From the NCBI GenBank assembly GCA_037442205.1, contig JBBIQS010000013.1, positions 42,549 through 106,548 on the forward strand: a stretch of DNA of 64,000 nt, given 5' to 3'. The position numbers and the translations under genes are program-made. Origin of the DNA: JBBIQS01 sp037442205 (GTDB lineage Bacteria > Myxococcota > Myxococcia > Myxococcales > UBA5297). Below, in pieces: positions 39,280 through 48,747 of this stretch; position 1 is the first letter of the stretch, and each line of letters opens with the position of its first letter. The notes under the pieces were generated by a model. The model was given only the letters and a program-made list of their open reading frames with translations, was not told where the DNA came from and ran no database searches.

Positions 39280-39525
39280 TCATGGCCGCTCGGAATTGAG
39301 CGGCATCCCCTCCACCTCGCGCAGGTGCAGCTTCCCGCTGAGCGGGAGAGCGTCGAGGTAGACATTGAAAGATCCGTCGCGGTTGAGGAAGGCCACGCCC
39401 ACCCGGCGCCAGGTCGAGCGCTCCTCGCTCTCGACGATGGTGAAGACTGCCCAGCGCCGGGAGGCGGTGGCGCGCGCTGCCACGGCGGTGCGCGGCTCGG
39501 ATGTCGACGTGGATTGGCCGTTCAC
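39280..39525 (-). CDS. Small conserved-looking protein of unknown function
   Basis: 81 residues from a GTG at 39525 (AGGGGG upstream). The core RRWAVFTIVESEE, WRRVGVAFLNRDGSFNVYL and DALPLSGKLHLRE is a compact beta fold. I believe this string type (single-domain, NRDGSxNxxLDAxP) is common in myxobacteria but cannot search. No signal, no Cys. It ends 43 bases before the ComEA-like gene and is likely in the same transcript. Confidence 0.7.
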   Translation of the reverse strand: MNGQSTSTSEPRTAVAARATASRRWAVFTIVESEERSTWRRVGVAFLNRDGSFNVYLDALPLSGKLHLREVEGMPLNSERP

Positions 39526-39671
39526 CGCCGCCCCCTTCCCCAGGTCCGCGACTGCGGACGGGCGGAGGCTAGAGCAACCGGCGTGCCGGGCGGCTCTACG
39601 AGGGAGAGCGGCGGAGAGACGGCGCGGCGCGTCTCGCGATGGGACAGGGGCTGTGCCGCGGTGGAACGCCG

Positions 39672-39694
39672 GCGCCGGCGGAGGCCGCCGGCGC
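39672..39694. terminator. GC-rich hairpin after ptsI
   Basis: A perfect 10-bp stem (GCGCCGGCGG and CCGCCGGCGC) with a three-base loop, six bases past the ptsI stop. There is no T-tract. It is the likely end of the PTS operon or an RNA-stabilising stem. Confidence 0.5.
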
Positions 39695-39699
39695 TCGGG

Positions 39700-41502
39700 C
39701 TAGTCCGGCTCCAGCTCGTCGCCGAAGCGGTTCTGCATCTCGGCGCGCACGAAGCGCTCGATCTCCTCAGCGGTGGAGAGCTTGAGCGCCTGCTCCAGAA
39801 GCTTGCGACCGTCCTCGCTGGTCGAGCTGCGGATGATCTTCTTCACCACCGGGATCTGGCTGGCCACCATCGACAGCTCGTCCATCCCCATCCCCAGCAG
39901 GATCAGCGAGTACATCGGGTCGCTGGCCATCTCGCCGCACATCGAGACGGTGATCTTGTTGGCGTGGGCCGACTCGACGATGAAGCGGATGGCCCTGAGG
40001 ATGGCGATGTGCAGCGGCCGGTAGAGGTAGGCCACGTCGCGGTTGGCCCGGTCGATGGCCAGCGTGTACTGGATGAGGTCGTTGGTCCCGATCGAGAAGA
40101 AGTCGCACTCGGCGGCCAGCCGGTCGGCGGCGAAGGCGGCGGCCGGGGTCTCGACCATGATCCCGACCTTGATCTTGGGGGCGAAGGGCTGGCCGGCCTG
40201 GCTCAGCTCCTCCTTGGCCCGCTCCAGCACCGCCTTGGCCTCGCGCAGCTCGCTCAGGCCGCTGATCATCGGAAACATGATCCGCAAGTTGCCGTGGACG
40301 CTGGCCCGCAGCATCCCGCGCAGCTGGGTCAGGAACATCTCCCGGTTCTTCAGGCAGTAGCGCACCGCCCGCAGCCCCAGCGCCGGGTTGGGCTCCTTGT
40401 CGCCGCGCTTCTTGCCCGCGGCCCTGGGGACCTTGTCCGCGCCCAGGTCGAAGGTGCGCAGGGTCACCGGGCGGCCGCCCATGTCCTCGAGCACCGTCTT
40501 GTAGGCCTGGTAGTGCTCCTCCTCGGTGGGGACGCTGTCGCGCTCCAGGTAGAGGAACTCGGTGCGGTAGAGCCCGATCCCCTCGGCGCCGTGCCCCAGC
40601 AGCGAGGGCACCTGCTCGCCGAACTCGAGGTTGCCCAGCAGCGTCATCCGCACCTGGTCCGCCGACACCGTCGGCAGGTCGCGGATGCGCGCCATCGCCT
40701 GCTCGCTCTCCTGGTGGCGGCGCAGCGCCTCCTGGAAGAGCATCACCTGCTCGTCGGTGGGGTTGATCACCACCGAGCCCTGGTGGCCGTCGAGGGCGAT
40801 CAGGTCGCCGCGCTTGATGACCTCGCTGGCCCGCCCGGCGCCCACCACCCCCGGGATCTCCCGCGCCCGGGCGACGATCGACACGTGGCTGGTCTGCCCG
40901 CCGACGTCGGTGACGAAGCCGGCGGCCTGCCCCTTGCGCATCAGCAGGGTGGCGTCGGCCGGGGACAGGTCATGGGCCACCAGGATGCAGCCGGCCGGGA
41001 TCTGGTCGCCCTCGGGGTCGATATCGACCACCTGGCCCATCAGGTTGCGCACTACCCGGTCGCCGACGAAGTCGATGTCCGCCCGCCGCTCGCGGAAGTA
41101 GTCGTCCTCCATGCCGTCGAAGGCCCCGCGCAGCTTCTTGACCACCCGCCGCACTGCCCACTCGGCATTGATCATCTCGTCGGCGATCAGCCGCCTGGCC
41201 TCCTCGGCGAAGAGCGGGTCCTTCAGCATCATGCGGTGGGCTTCGATGATCAGCGCGTGCTCGCCGGCGTCGGCCACCCGCGCCTTGACGTCGTGCAGCT
41301 GGTGGTCGGACAGCTCGAGGGCGGTCTTGAGCCGCATCTGCTCGCGCTGGGCCTCCTTGGCGTCGGGCAGGCGCAGCTTGGGGTAGAGGACCTTGGCCCG
41401 CTCCAGGGTATAGGCCCGCCCCACCGCCACCCCGGGCGAAGCGCCGATGCCGCTCAGGGTGATCGGGCCCGACTTGGCCGGCCGTGGAAGCTCGGTGCTC
41501 AT
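39700..41502 (-). CDS. ptsI: PTS enzyme I (phosphoenolpyruvate-protein phosphotransferase)
   Basis: 600 residues. Transfers phosphate from phosphoenolpyruvate to HPr. The phosphorylated His lies near residue 205 in GGQTSHVSIVARARE. The PEP-binding half has GIGLYRTEFLYLERD, MFPMISGLSELREA, FFSIGTNDLIQYTLA and SMCGEMASDP with the catalytic Cys. All are intact. The start overlaps the HPr stop by four bases. Last gene of the IIA-IIB-IIC-IID-HPr-EI set. Confidence 0.96.
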   Translation of the reverse strand: MSTELPRPAKSGPITLSGIGASPGVAVGRAYTLERAKVLYPKLRLPDAKEAQREQMRLKTALELSDHQLHDVKARVADAGEHALIIEAHRMMLKDPLFAEEARRLIADEMINAEWAVRRVVKKLRGAFDGMEDDYFRERRADIDFVGDRVVRNLMGQVVDIDPEGDQIPAGCILVAHDLSPADATLLMRKGQAAGFVTDVGGQTSHVSIVARAREIPGVVGAGRASEVIKRGDLIALDGHQGSVVINPTDEQVMLFQEALRRHQESEQAMARIRDLPTVSADQVRMTLLGNLEFGEQVPSLLGHGAEGIGLYRTEFLYLERDSVPTEEEHYQAYKTVLEDMGGRPVTLRTFDLGADKVPRAAGKKRGDKEPNPALGLRAVRYCLKNREMFLTQLRGMLRASVHGNLRIMFPMISGLSELREAKAVLERAKEELSQAGQPFAPKIKVGIMVETPAAAFAADRLAAECDFFSIGTNDLIQYTLAIDRANRDVAYLYRPLHIAILRAIRFIVESAHANKITVSMCGEMASDPMYSLILLGMGMDELSMVASQIPVVKKIIRSSTSEDGRKLLEQALKLSTAEEIERFVRAEMQNRFGDELEPD

Positions 41503-41777
41503 CGCCCCTCGCCGAACCCCGCCTCGAACAGCTCGCGGAGCGCCTTGAGCGCCGGCTCGCAGTCCTCGCCCTCGATCCTCACCTGGACCTCCGAGCCCTG
41601 GGTCGCCGCCAGCATCAGCACGCCCATGATGCTCTTGCCGTTGACCTCCTGGCCGTCCTTCACCAGGAAAACGTCGCTCTTGAAGCGGTTGGACAGCTTC
41701 ACCAGCTGCGCCGCGGCGCGAGCGTGCAGCCCCAACGCGTTGACGATCATGAAGTTGCCGCGGGCGCTCAGTGCCAC
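41499..41777 (-). CDS. ptsH: Phosphocarrier protein HPr
   Basis: 92 residues from a GTG at 41777 with AAGGAG upstream; the longer open frame lies over the IID gene. NALGLHARAAAQLV holds the EI-dependent phosphorylation site, His18 in this numbering. GKSIMGVLMLAA holds the regulatory serine (Ser49) that HPr kinase modifies. With hprK 4 kb upstream, both modes of HPr phosphorylation are probably used here. Confidence 0.94.
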   Translation of the reverse strand: MALSARGNFMIVNALGLHARAAAQLVKLSNRFKSDVFLVKDGQEVNGKSIMGVLMLAATQGSEVQVRIEGEDCEPALKALRELFEAGFGEGR

Positions 41778-41835
41778 TGCCGTCTCCTTGCCTTCAAGCC
41801 CGAGGTCTTTGCGCTCGGGCGCTGCTCCGTCCAGC

Positions 41836-42615
41836 CTACAGAAAAGCTCCTGCCACCGCCGCCAACCCCGCCGCCGCCGCTGCCCAGGCATAGGGGGAAA
41901 GCCCTCGGCCCAGCAAGACCCATCCGACCACGCCCAGCCCAAGGACCGCCAGCATCGGCAACAGCTGGAGATGCCCCGGTCCTGCCGCGCCGGCCACCGC
42001 CACCGCTGCCCCGGCCGCCGCCGCTGCTGCCGGCCGCAGCTTGCCGGTGAGCCCGGTCAGGTTCGTCGCCGCCAGGGCTCCCACCACCTCGTCGCCCAGC
42101 CGCCAGCCCTGGGAGAAGAAGTGCGCCCGGAGCCCGAGGTGGACGGCATTGTAGCCCACCAGGAACACGGCGACGCCCCAATAGCCGGCCAGCAGCGCCA
42201 CCAGCGCCCCGACCGCCCCCGCCGCCGGCCGCAGCGACATCCAGAAGAAGCCGTCCCCCAGCGCCGCCAGCGGCCCCATCAGCGAGGCCTTGAAGGCGAC
42301 CACCTTCTCGGCCTCCTCCTCGCCGCGGGCGATGCGCTGCTCGTGGAACAGCGAGCCTCCCAGGATGGCCGCCGTCATGTAGGGATGGCAGTTGAAGAAG
42401 GCGAGATGGCGATCGGCGGCCGCCCTCAGCGCCTGCGGATCGGGGTAGAGCACCTTCAGGGCGGGCTCGAGCGCCCAGGCGATTCCCAGGCTCTGCATGC
42501 GCCGGGGGTTCCAGCACGCCTGCAGCCAGAGCGAGCGGACAAAGACGCGCCTGCGCACCCGGGCGGTCAGCTCCGGGGCCGGCGTGTCCTGCGACCTGTC
42601 GTGCGCTGCGCTCAT
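41836..42615 (-). CDS. PTS mannose-family IID component
   Basis: 259 residues from the ATG at 42615. FVRSLWLQACWNPRRMQSLG and FNCHPYMTAAILGG are the conserved N-terminal strings, followed by ASLMGPLAALGDGFFW. Several hydrophobic helices fill the C-terminus. It is slightly shorter than sugar-transporting IID proteins. Together with IIC it would form the membrane pore. No sugar-catabolic gene is nearby, so the substrate is unknown. Confidence 0.92.
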   Translation of the reverse strand: MSAAHDRSQDTPAPELTARVRRRVFVRSLWLQACWNPRRMQSLGIAWALEPALKVLYPDPQALRAAADRHLAFFNCHPYMTAAILGGSLFHEQRIARGEEEAEKVVAFKASLMGPLAALGDGFFWMSLRPAAGAVGALVALLAGYWGVAVFLVGYNAVHLGLRAHFFSQGWRLGDEVVGALAATNLTGLTGKLRPAAAAAAGAAVAVAGAAGPGHLQLLPMLAVLGLGVVGWVLLGRGLSPYAWAAAAAGLAAVAGAFL

Positions 42616-42640
42616 GCTCCCGCAACACCTCGGCAATCCG

Positions 42641-43342
42641 TCACTTCGAGGCCAGCACCTGGGCCAGCTGGATCCCGGCGACCAGGGCCGCGGCCCCGCC
42701 CGCCCACAGCTCCGCCCGCTCCACCCGGATCGACCGGACCGCGCTGGCGCCGGCGGCGGCCAAGAATCCCAGCCAGGCGAAGCCCAGCGCCCGGGGAACG
42801 ACTTCTCCCGAGAGTGAAACCATCGCCCGCCGCAGCAACAGCCCCAGCGTCGCGCCGCCGGCGAACGCCAGCGCCCCGGCCAGCGCCGGCAGCCACAGCC
42901 CGCGCAGCGCGAAGCCCAGCTGCCGGGTGAGGTCGCGTTCGGCCGCGGAGGCCAAGAGCAGGCGTTCGTTGTAGCGCTCGCCGAGCCGATCGCTGAGCTG
43001 CCCCAGCTTGCCGAACAGCAGCGCGACCCCGGCGGCGATCGCCAGGGCGCCCGAAGCTCCCGGCCCGGGGAAGGCGGGGACGAGAAACGCCAGGCACGAA
43101 ACGCCGGCGGCCGAGGCCAGGAACTCCTGGTCGGGCACGTTGGCCCCGAGGTTGGCGGTCCCCAGGAAGAACAGCTCGAGGGCGGCGCCGAGGAGGAGCG
43201 CCTCGGAGGGAACGCCGAGCGCCAGGCCGAGCAGGCCGCAGGCCACCAGCGGGCGAGCGAGCATGGCCTGCAGGAACGCCTTGCGCTCGAGGGCGAGCAG
43301 GGCGGCCAGGGCCGCGGCGAGGGCGAGGCGGGCGGGGCTCAT
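42641..43342 (-). CDS. PTS mannose-family IIC component
   Basis: 233 residues from the ATG at 43342, about seven hydrophobic helices. FLQAMLARPLVACGLLGLALG, GAALELFFLGTANLGANVPD and GKLGQLSDRLGERYNERLL match the mannose/sorbose IIC family. It begins 14 bases after the IIB stop and ends 25 bases before IID. Sequence decay is not evident, but the protein is shorter than typical sugar permeases. Confidence 0.9.
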   Translation of the reverse strand: MSPARLALAAALAALLALERKAFLQAMLARPLVACGLLGLALGVPSEALLLGAALELFFLGTANLGANVPDQEFLASAAGVSCLAFLVPAFPGPGASGALAIAAGVALLFGKLGQLSDRLGERYNERLLLASAAERDLTRQLGFALRGLWLPALAGALAFAGGATLGLLLRRAMVSLSGEVVPRALGFAWLGFLAAAGASAVRSIRVERAELWAGGAAALVAGIQLAQVLASK

Positions 43343-43356
43343 CGAGGCTTCGGGGA

Positions 43357-43851
43357 TCACGGCTGCCCTGGTCCCAGGCAGGCTCGGGAGGCGATCTCCT
43401 CGAGGCCCAGGGGCTTGTCCTTGGGCACCGCCCGCAGGTCGATCTTCATCCCGGCGGCGGCCAGCGAGCGCAGGCTGTCGAGCTCCGCGTCGGAGAGGAA
43501 GACCGAGTTGGTGATCCGCCGCCGGTCGGGGCCGAAGTGGACGTTGCCCAGGTTCAGCTGGTCGCACTGCAGCCCCCGGCCGCGGGCGGCGGCGGCGCCG
43601 GAAACCTCGCGCACCAGCAGCAGCACCCGCTCGCTGCGCCGCTCCTCGGGGGCCAGATCGGCGCTGGAGAGGGGCTCGACCGCGATTGTGATCTGGGGCG
43701 GCAGGCACAGGCCCATCGCCGCGCGGGTGAGGGGATTGGAGGCGGCCTCGTCGTCAGCGACGACCACCCGCGTCGCGCTCAGGTAGGGCAGCCAGGTTTC
43801 GGTGACCTGCCCGTGGATGAGCCGGTTGTCGACGCGCACGCAGCAGATCAT
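43357..43851 (-). CDS. PTS mannose-family IIB component
   Basis: 164 residues. RVDNRLIHGQVTETWLPYL contains the phospho-acceptor His13. VVVADDEAASNPLTRAAM and CDQLNLGNVHFGPDRRRITNSVFL are also family strings. The protein is cytoplasmic. Its ATG overlaps the IIA stop by four bases. The histidine is intact, so phosphate can pass from IIA to a substrate or a target. Confidence 0.93.
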   Translation of the reverse strand: MICCVRVDNRLIHGQVTETWLPYLSATRVVVADDEAASNPLTRAAMGLCLPPQITIAVEPLSSADLAPEERRSERVLLLVREVSGAAAARGRGLQCDQLNLGNVHFGPDRRRITNSVFLSDAELDSLRSLAAAGMKIDLRAVPKDKPLGLEEIASRACLGPGQP

Positions 43852-44288
43852 CGCCGCCCCTCGGGATGACCTGCGGCGGCCTCGCCGCGGGCGCCACCGA
43901 GCAGCGAGGAGGCGAAGACGATGTTGCGCTGGCCGTAGCTGGTGAGAAAGCGGGCCAGCTCCTGCAGGCTGGTGCCTTCGCGGGCGGTCGCCAGCTTGAG
44001 GACCATGGGGAGGTTGAGGCCGCAGACGACCTCGACGCGCTCCTTGTCGAGGAAGCTCAAGGAGAGGTTGCTGGCGCTGCCGCCGAACATGTCGGCGAGC
44101 AGGAGCACGCCCTCGCCGGAGTCGACGGCGGAGATGGCGGCCGCCACCTTGTGGCGGAACTGCTCCATGGAGTCGGAGGCGTCGATTCCCACCGCGCGCG
44201 CCTGGTCGATGGAGCCGGCGATGTGCTCGGCCGTGGCCAGCATCTCTGCGCCCAGCCCGCCGTGCGTCACCAGGACCACTCCGACCAT
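43848..44288 (-). CDS. PTS mannose-family IIA component
   Basis: 146 residues, GGAGG upstream. VVLVTHGGLGAEMLATAE contains the phospho-acceptor His9, and VLLLADMFGGSASNL is the second conserved string. First gene of the membrane PTS operon, 268 bases after rapZ; I saw nothing in that gap except a GC-rich sequence without a clear promoter. Stand-alone IIA proteins in related bacteria often regulate rather than transport. Confidence 0.93.
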   Translation of the reverse strand: MVGVVLVTHGGLGAEMLATAEHIAGSIDQARAVGIDASDSMEQFRHKVAAAISAVDSGEGVLLLADMFGGSASNLSLSFLDKERVEVVCGLNLPMVLKLATAREGTSLQELARFLTSYGQRNIVFASSLLGGARGEAAAGHPEGRR

Positions 44289-44556
44289 AGCGTCCTCCGG
44301 GCCCCCAAAGGCTCGTGGGTGTTATAGCCCGCGCGGCAGGGGACGGCCATCGTCGGGCGCGGGCTGGGGCGAGCGGGCGGATCGCCGTAGGGCGTGGGGG
44401 CGAAGGAATGAACCGTGACCGATCGGCAGCGGCCGGCGCGATGTCCGAAGGCACCCGCCGCGGCCCGATCAGCAAGGACTCAAGCCGTCGGCGAGCGAGA
44501 GGTGGAGGCAGCGGGATGCAGGCCTGAAGATCAGAGCGCTGGCAGTGGCGGAGCGC

Positions 44557-45447
44557 CTACTCCTTGTCCGAATCGCGGTCCCACACCTGGACCTTGTGCA
44601 GCTTGCCCATGCGCTGGGCGAGGGCGTGGGCGACGGCGACCGACCGGTGCTTGCCGCCGGTGCAGCCGATGGCCACGGTGACGTAGGCCTTTCCCTCCTT
44701 GGAGAACTGCGGCAGGAGGAACTCGCACAGGTCGGCGATCTTGTTGAGGAACTGCTGGGTCTCGTCGCGCTCGAGGACGTACTTGGCGACCTTGGGGTCG
44801 CGGCCGGTGAACGGCTTGAGCTCGGGGACGAAGAACGGATTGGGCAGGAAGCGGGCGTCGAAGACCAGGTCGGCCTGGGCCGGCAGCCCGTAGCGGTAGC
44901 CGAAGGAGAGCACCGACAGCGACGGCCCGTCCTGCGGGGTGGGAGCGAAGCGGGCCTGGATAAGGCTCTTGAGCTCGTGGACGGTGAGGTTGGTGGTGTC
45001 GACGACCTGGTCGGCCATCTTGCGCAGGTCGGCCAGCCGCTCGCGCTCGAGCTTGATGCCCTCGGGGACGGTGCCGTCGGGGGCCAGCGGGTGGCGGCGG
45101 CGGGTCTCGGAGAAGCGGCGGATCAGGGCGTCGTCGCCGCAGTCGAGGAAGACCACCTCCACCCGGTTGCCGGCGCGGCGGGTCTCGTCGATGAACCGCG
45201 GGGCCTCGGCCAGGAAGCGCTGCTCGCGGGCGTCGGTGACGATGGCCAGGTTGCGGATCTCGGCCCCGGCGGCCGCCGCCAGCTCGGTCATCTTGGGCAG
45301 TAGGATCACCGGCAGGTTGTCGATGCAGAAGTAGCCCAGGTCCTCGAGCGCGCGGGTGGCGGTGGACTTGCCGGCCCCGGACAGCCCGGTGACCACCAGG
45401 ATGCGCGGCTTGACGGCGCGGGAGGCGTCTGCGGTCGGTTCGCTCAA
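44557..45447 (-). CDS. rapZ: RapZ-type nucleotide-binding adapter
   Basis: 296 residues. Walker A is VTGLSGAGKSTATRAL (about 20-35). FCIDNLPVILLP, VFLDCGDDALIRRFSETRRRHPL and the C-terminal CTGGKHRSVAVA are all RapZ/YvcJ signatures. In enterics it directs RNase E to the small RNA GlmZ, and in other groups its target is open. The start is TTG at 45447, four bases after the hprK stop and near GGAG, so translation is coupled. Confidence 0.95.
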   Translation of the reverse strand: MSEPTADASRAVKPRILVVTGLSGAGKSTATRALEDLGYFCIDNLPVILLPKMTELAAAAGAEIRNLAIVTDAREQRFLAEAPRFIDETRRAGNRVEVVFLDCGDDALIRRFSETRRRHPLAPDGTVPEGIKLERERLADLRKMADQVVDTTNLTVHELKSLIQARFAPTPQDGPSLSVLSFGYRYGLPAQADLVFDARFLPNPFFVPELKPFTGRDPKVAKYVLERDETQQFLNKIADLCEFLLPQFSKEGKAYVTVAIGCTGGKHRSVAVAHALAQRMGKLHKVQVWDRDSDKE

Positions 45448-45451
45448 GGGC

Positions 45452-46414
45452 TTACTCCGGCTCCTCGCGCGCCGCCTGGGCGGCGGTGTTCTCGGCGATG
45501 GCCTTGCTCAGCTGCTCCTGGAAGGCCCGCGCCGAGTGATGTCCCTGCAGCTTGAGCAGGTGGTTGCGGGCGGCGACCTCGATGATGGTGGTCATGTTGC
45601 GGCCCGGGCGGACCGGGACCACCAACAGCGGCACCGGCACGTCCAGCACCGAGAAGGTGCGGTCCTCGACGCCCAGCCGGTCGTACTCCTCCTCCGGGTG
45701 CCACTCCACCAGCTCCACCACCAGCTCGATCTTCTTGGTGTCGCGCACCGCCGCCACGCCGAAGAGATCCTTGATGTTGATGATCCCCAGCCCGCGGATC
45801 TCCATGTGGTGCTTGATGATCGGCGAGCCGGTGCCGTAGGCGGTGTCCTGCTTGCGGAAGACCTCGACGATGTCGTCGGCCACCAGCCGGTGGCCGTGCA
45901 TGATCAGGTCGAGGGCGCACTCGCTCTTGCCGATGCCGCTCTTGCCCAGGATCAGGATCCCGACCCCGAACACGTCCACCAGCACGCCGTGCAGGCTGGT
46001 GCGGGGCATCAGCCCGGCCTCCAGCATCTGCTGCACCCGGGTGATGAACACCCCCGACAAGAGCGGGGTCTTCATCAGCGGCACCTGCGCCGCGTCCGCC
46101 TCCTCGAACAGCAGGCTGGGGATCTCGAGGTTCTTGGTGACGACCAGGCAGCTGACCTTCTGCTTGAACAGCTCGGAGACCACCTCGCGCTGGCGCGCCA
46201 GCGGCAGGGTGGCCAGGTAGCTCATCTCGGTGTTGCCGAAAACCTGGACCCGCTCCGGGTGCAGGTGCTCGCGGAAGCCGGCCAGCGCCAGGCCCGGCTT
46301 CTGGATGCGGGTGGAGCTGATCGGCCGGGCGAGACCTTCCTTGCCCGCCACCAGGCTCAGGCGCAGGTCGTAAGCCTTGTCAGCCAACAGCTCGGCGGGA
46401 GAGATGGTCTTCAT
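45452..46414 (-). CDS. hprK: HPr kinase/phosphorylase
   Basis: 320 residues. Phosphorylates and dephosphorylates the regulatory serine of HPr. The C-terminal domain has Walker A LGKSGIGKSECALDL (about 156-170), MHGHRLVADD, and the signature EIRGLGIINIKDLFG. HGVLVDVFG (His142) precedes it. A functional kinase next to a full PTS in a Gram-negative genome suggests serine-phospho control of HPr. The C-terminus ends REEPE. Confidence 0.95.
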   Translation of the reverse strand: MKTISPAELLADKAYDLRLSLVAGKEGLARPISSTRIQKPGLALAGFREHLHPERVQVFGNTEMSYLATLPLARQREVVSELFKQKVSCLVVTKNLEIPSLLFEEADAAQVPLMKTPLLSGVFITRVQQMLEAGLMPRTSLHGVLVDVFGVGILILGKSGIGKSECALDLIMHGHRLVADDIVEVFRKQDTAYGTGSPIIKHHMEIRGLGIINIKDLFGVAAVRDTKKIELVVELVEWHPEEEYDRLGVEDRTFSVLDVPVPLLVVPVRPGRNMTTIIEVAARNHLLKLQGHHSARAFQEQLSKAIAENTAAQAAREEPE

Positions 46415-46458
46415 CAGGTGCTACAACCGCGAGCCGACCCCCGAGCCTCCCAGCTGCG

Positions 46459-46920
46459 TCAGGCCTTGGCGTCCTCGCTGGAGATGAGGTTGAAGATGGT
46501 CGAGGCGTCGCCGGCCTCGATGATGGACTTGCGAAAGACGGGGTTCTTGAACAGCCGGCTGATGCGCGCCAGGGCCTTCAAGTGGACCCCGGCGGAGTTC
46601 TCGGGAGCCAGCAGGGCGAAGAAGAGGTGGGTCGGCTTGCCGTCGATGGCGTCGAAGTCGACGCCCTCCTTGGACACGCCGAAGGCGGCCACCAGCCCGG
46701 GCAGCCCGGAGAGCTTGCCGTGGGGAATGGCCACCCCTTCGCCGATGCCGGTGGAGGAGAGCCGCTCGCGGTCGAGGAGGACCTCGGTCAGCCGCTCGGC
46801 GGGAATGCCGGGCACGCGCCTGGACAGGGCGCGACAGAGCTCGGCCATGACGCTGGCCTTGTCCTTGGCGATGAGCGAGCCGACGACCGACTCAGGCTGC
46901 AGGAACTCGATGATCTTCAT
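46459..46920 (-). CDS. ptsN: PTS nitrogen-type IIA protein (PtsN)
   Basis: 153 residues from the ATG at 46920. IGEGVAIPHGKLSGL contains the phospho-acceptor His67, and LFFALLAPENSAGVHLKALA is typical of EIIA-Ntr. No rpoN or hpf gene lies beside it, unlike in enterics. First gene of a ptsN-hprK-rapZ unit; the 44-base gap to hprK has no terminator. A promoter with overlapping direct repeats lies just upstream. Confidence 0.94.
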   Translation of the reverse strand: MKIIEFLQPESVVGSLIAKDKASVMAELCRALSRRVPGIPAERLTEVLLDRERLSSTGIGEGVAIPHGKLSGLPGLVAAFGVSKEGVDFDAIDGKPTHLFFALLAPENSAGVHLKALARISRLFKNPVFRKSIIEAGDASTIFNLISSEDAKA

Positions 46921-46930
46921 TCCGCCGCTC

Positions 46931-46959
46931 GACTTACACCGGTAACACACACCGGTCAA
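46931..46959 (-). promoter_or_regulatory. Candidate ptsN promoter with overlapping direct repeats
   Basis: TTGACC, a 17-base spacer and TAAGTC on the minus strand, eleven bases before the ptsN ATG. Two exact ACACCGGT copies, starts 13 bases apart (46936-46943 and 46949-46956 on the plus strand), cover the spacer and could bind a regulator. Prediction only. Confidence 0.4.
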
Positions 46960-47003
46960 GGTGAGGTCTCGAGCCGCGCGCCGGGGGAGCAGGCCCCAAA
47001 GCG

Positions 47004-47038
47004 GCAGCGCGGGCGCCACAGTCGGCCGCCCGCGCTGC
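47004..47038 (-). terminator. Terminator-like hairpin after the TSP3 gene
   Basis: A perfect 12-bp stem (GCAGCGCGGGCG and CGCCCGCGCTGC) around an 11-base loop, 25 bases past the stop of the TSP3/MYXO-CTERM gene. It separates that gene from ptsN. On the minus strand only CGCTTTGG follows, so the T-tract is weak. Confidence 0.6.
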
Positions 47039-47063
47039 ACTCAATCGCTGCGCTGCTTTTCGG

Positions 47064-48458
<1,395 letters not shown>

Positions 48459-48747
48459 CGGTTTCTCCTCGTGAGGGCTCGATTCGTCCCATAGTGCCAG
48501 CCGCCGGCAAAAACGGCTCATCTTCGACCGCCGCACCCGCGATCCGTCCGCGCTGCCGATCAAAGGATCCAGTGATTACGGCCGGTTGGCGTGCAGCGCG
48601 GTGCGTCAAGCCCGGACCGGCAGCGACCGGAAGGCGCGGAGGCTGAGCCCTTTTTCGCGCTGGAGGACACGAGATTTCGTCTGCGCAGGCATTGGCATAA
48701 GGTAGACGGCCGGCGTTCTCCCGCTGCGGCCGACCTGGAGGCTCCTG

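Noticed and set aside
39055..42930. A 1291-codon open frame on the plus strand over the PTS genes
   Set aside because: The opposite strand carries clear ptsI, HPr and IID genes with family motifs. The plus-strand chain has no motif and skewed composition.
44289..44556. 268-base gap between rapZ and the IIA gene examined for a small RNA or promoter
   Set aside because: GC-rich, no terminator, no convincing promoter elements or conserved RNA pattern seen.
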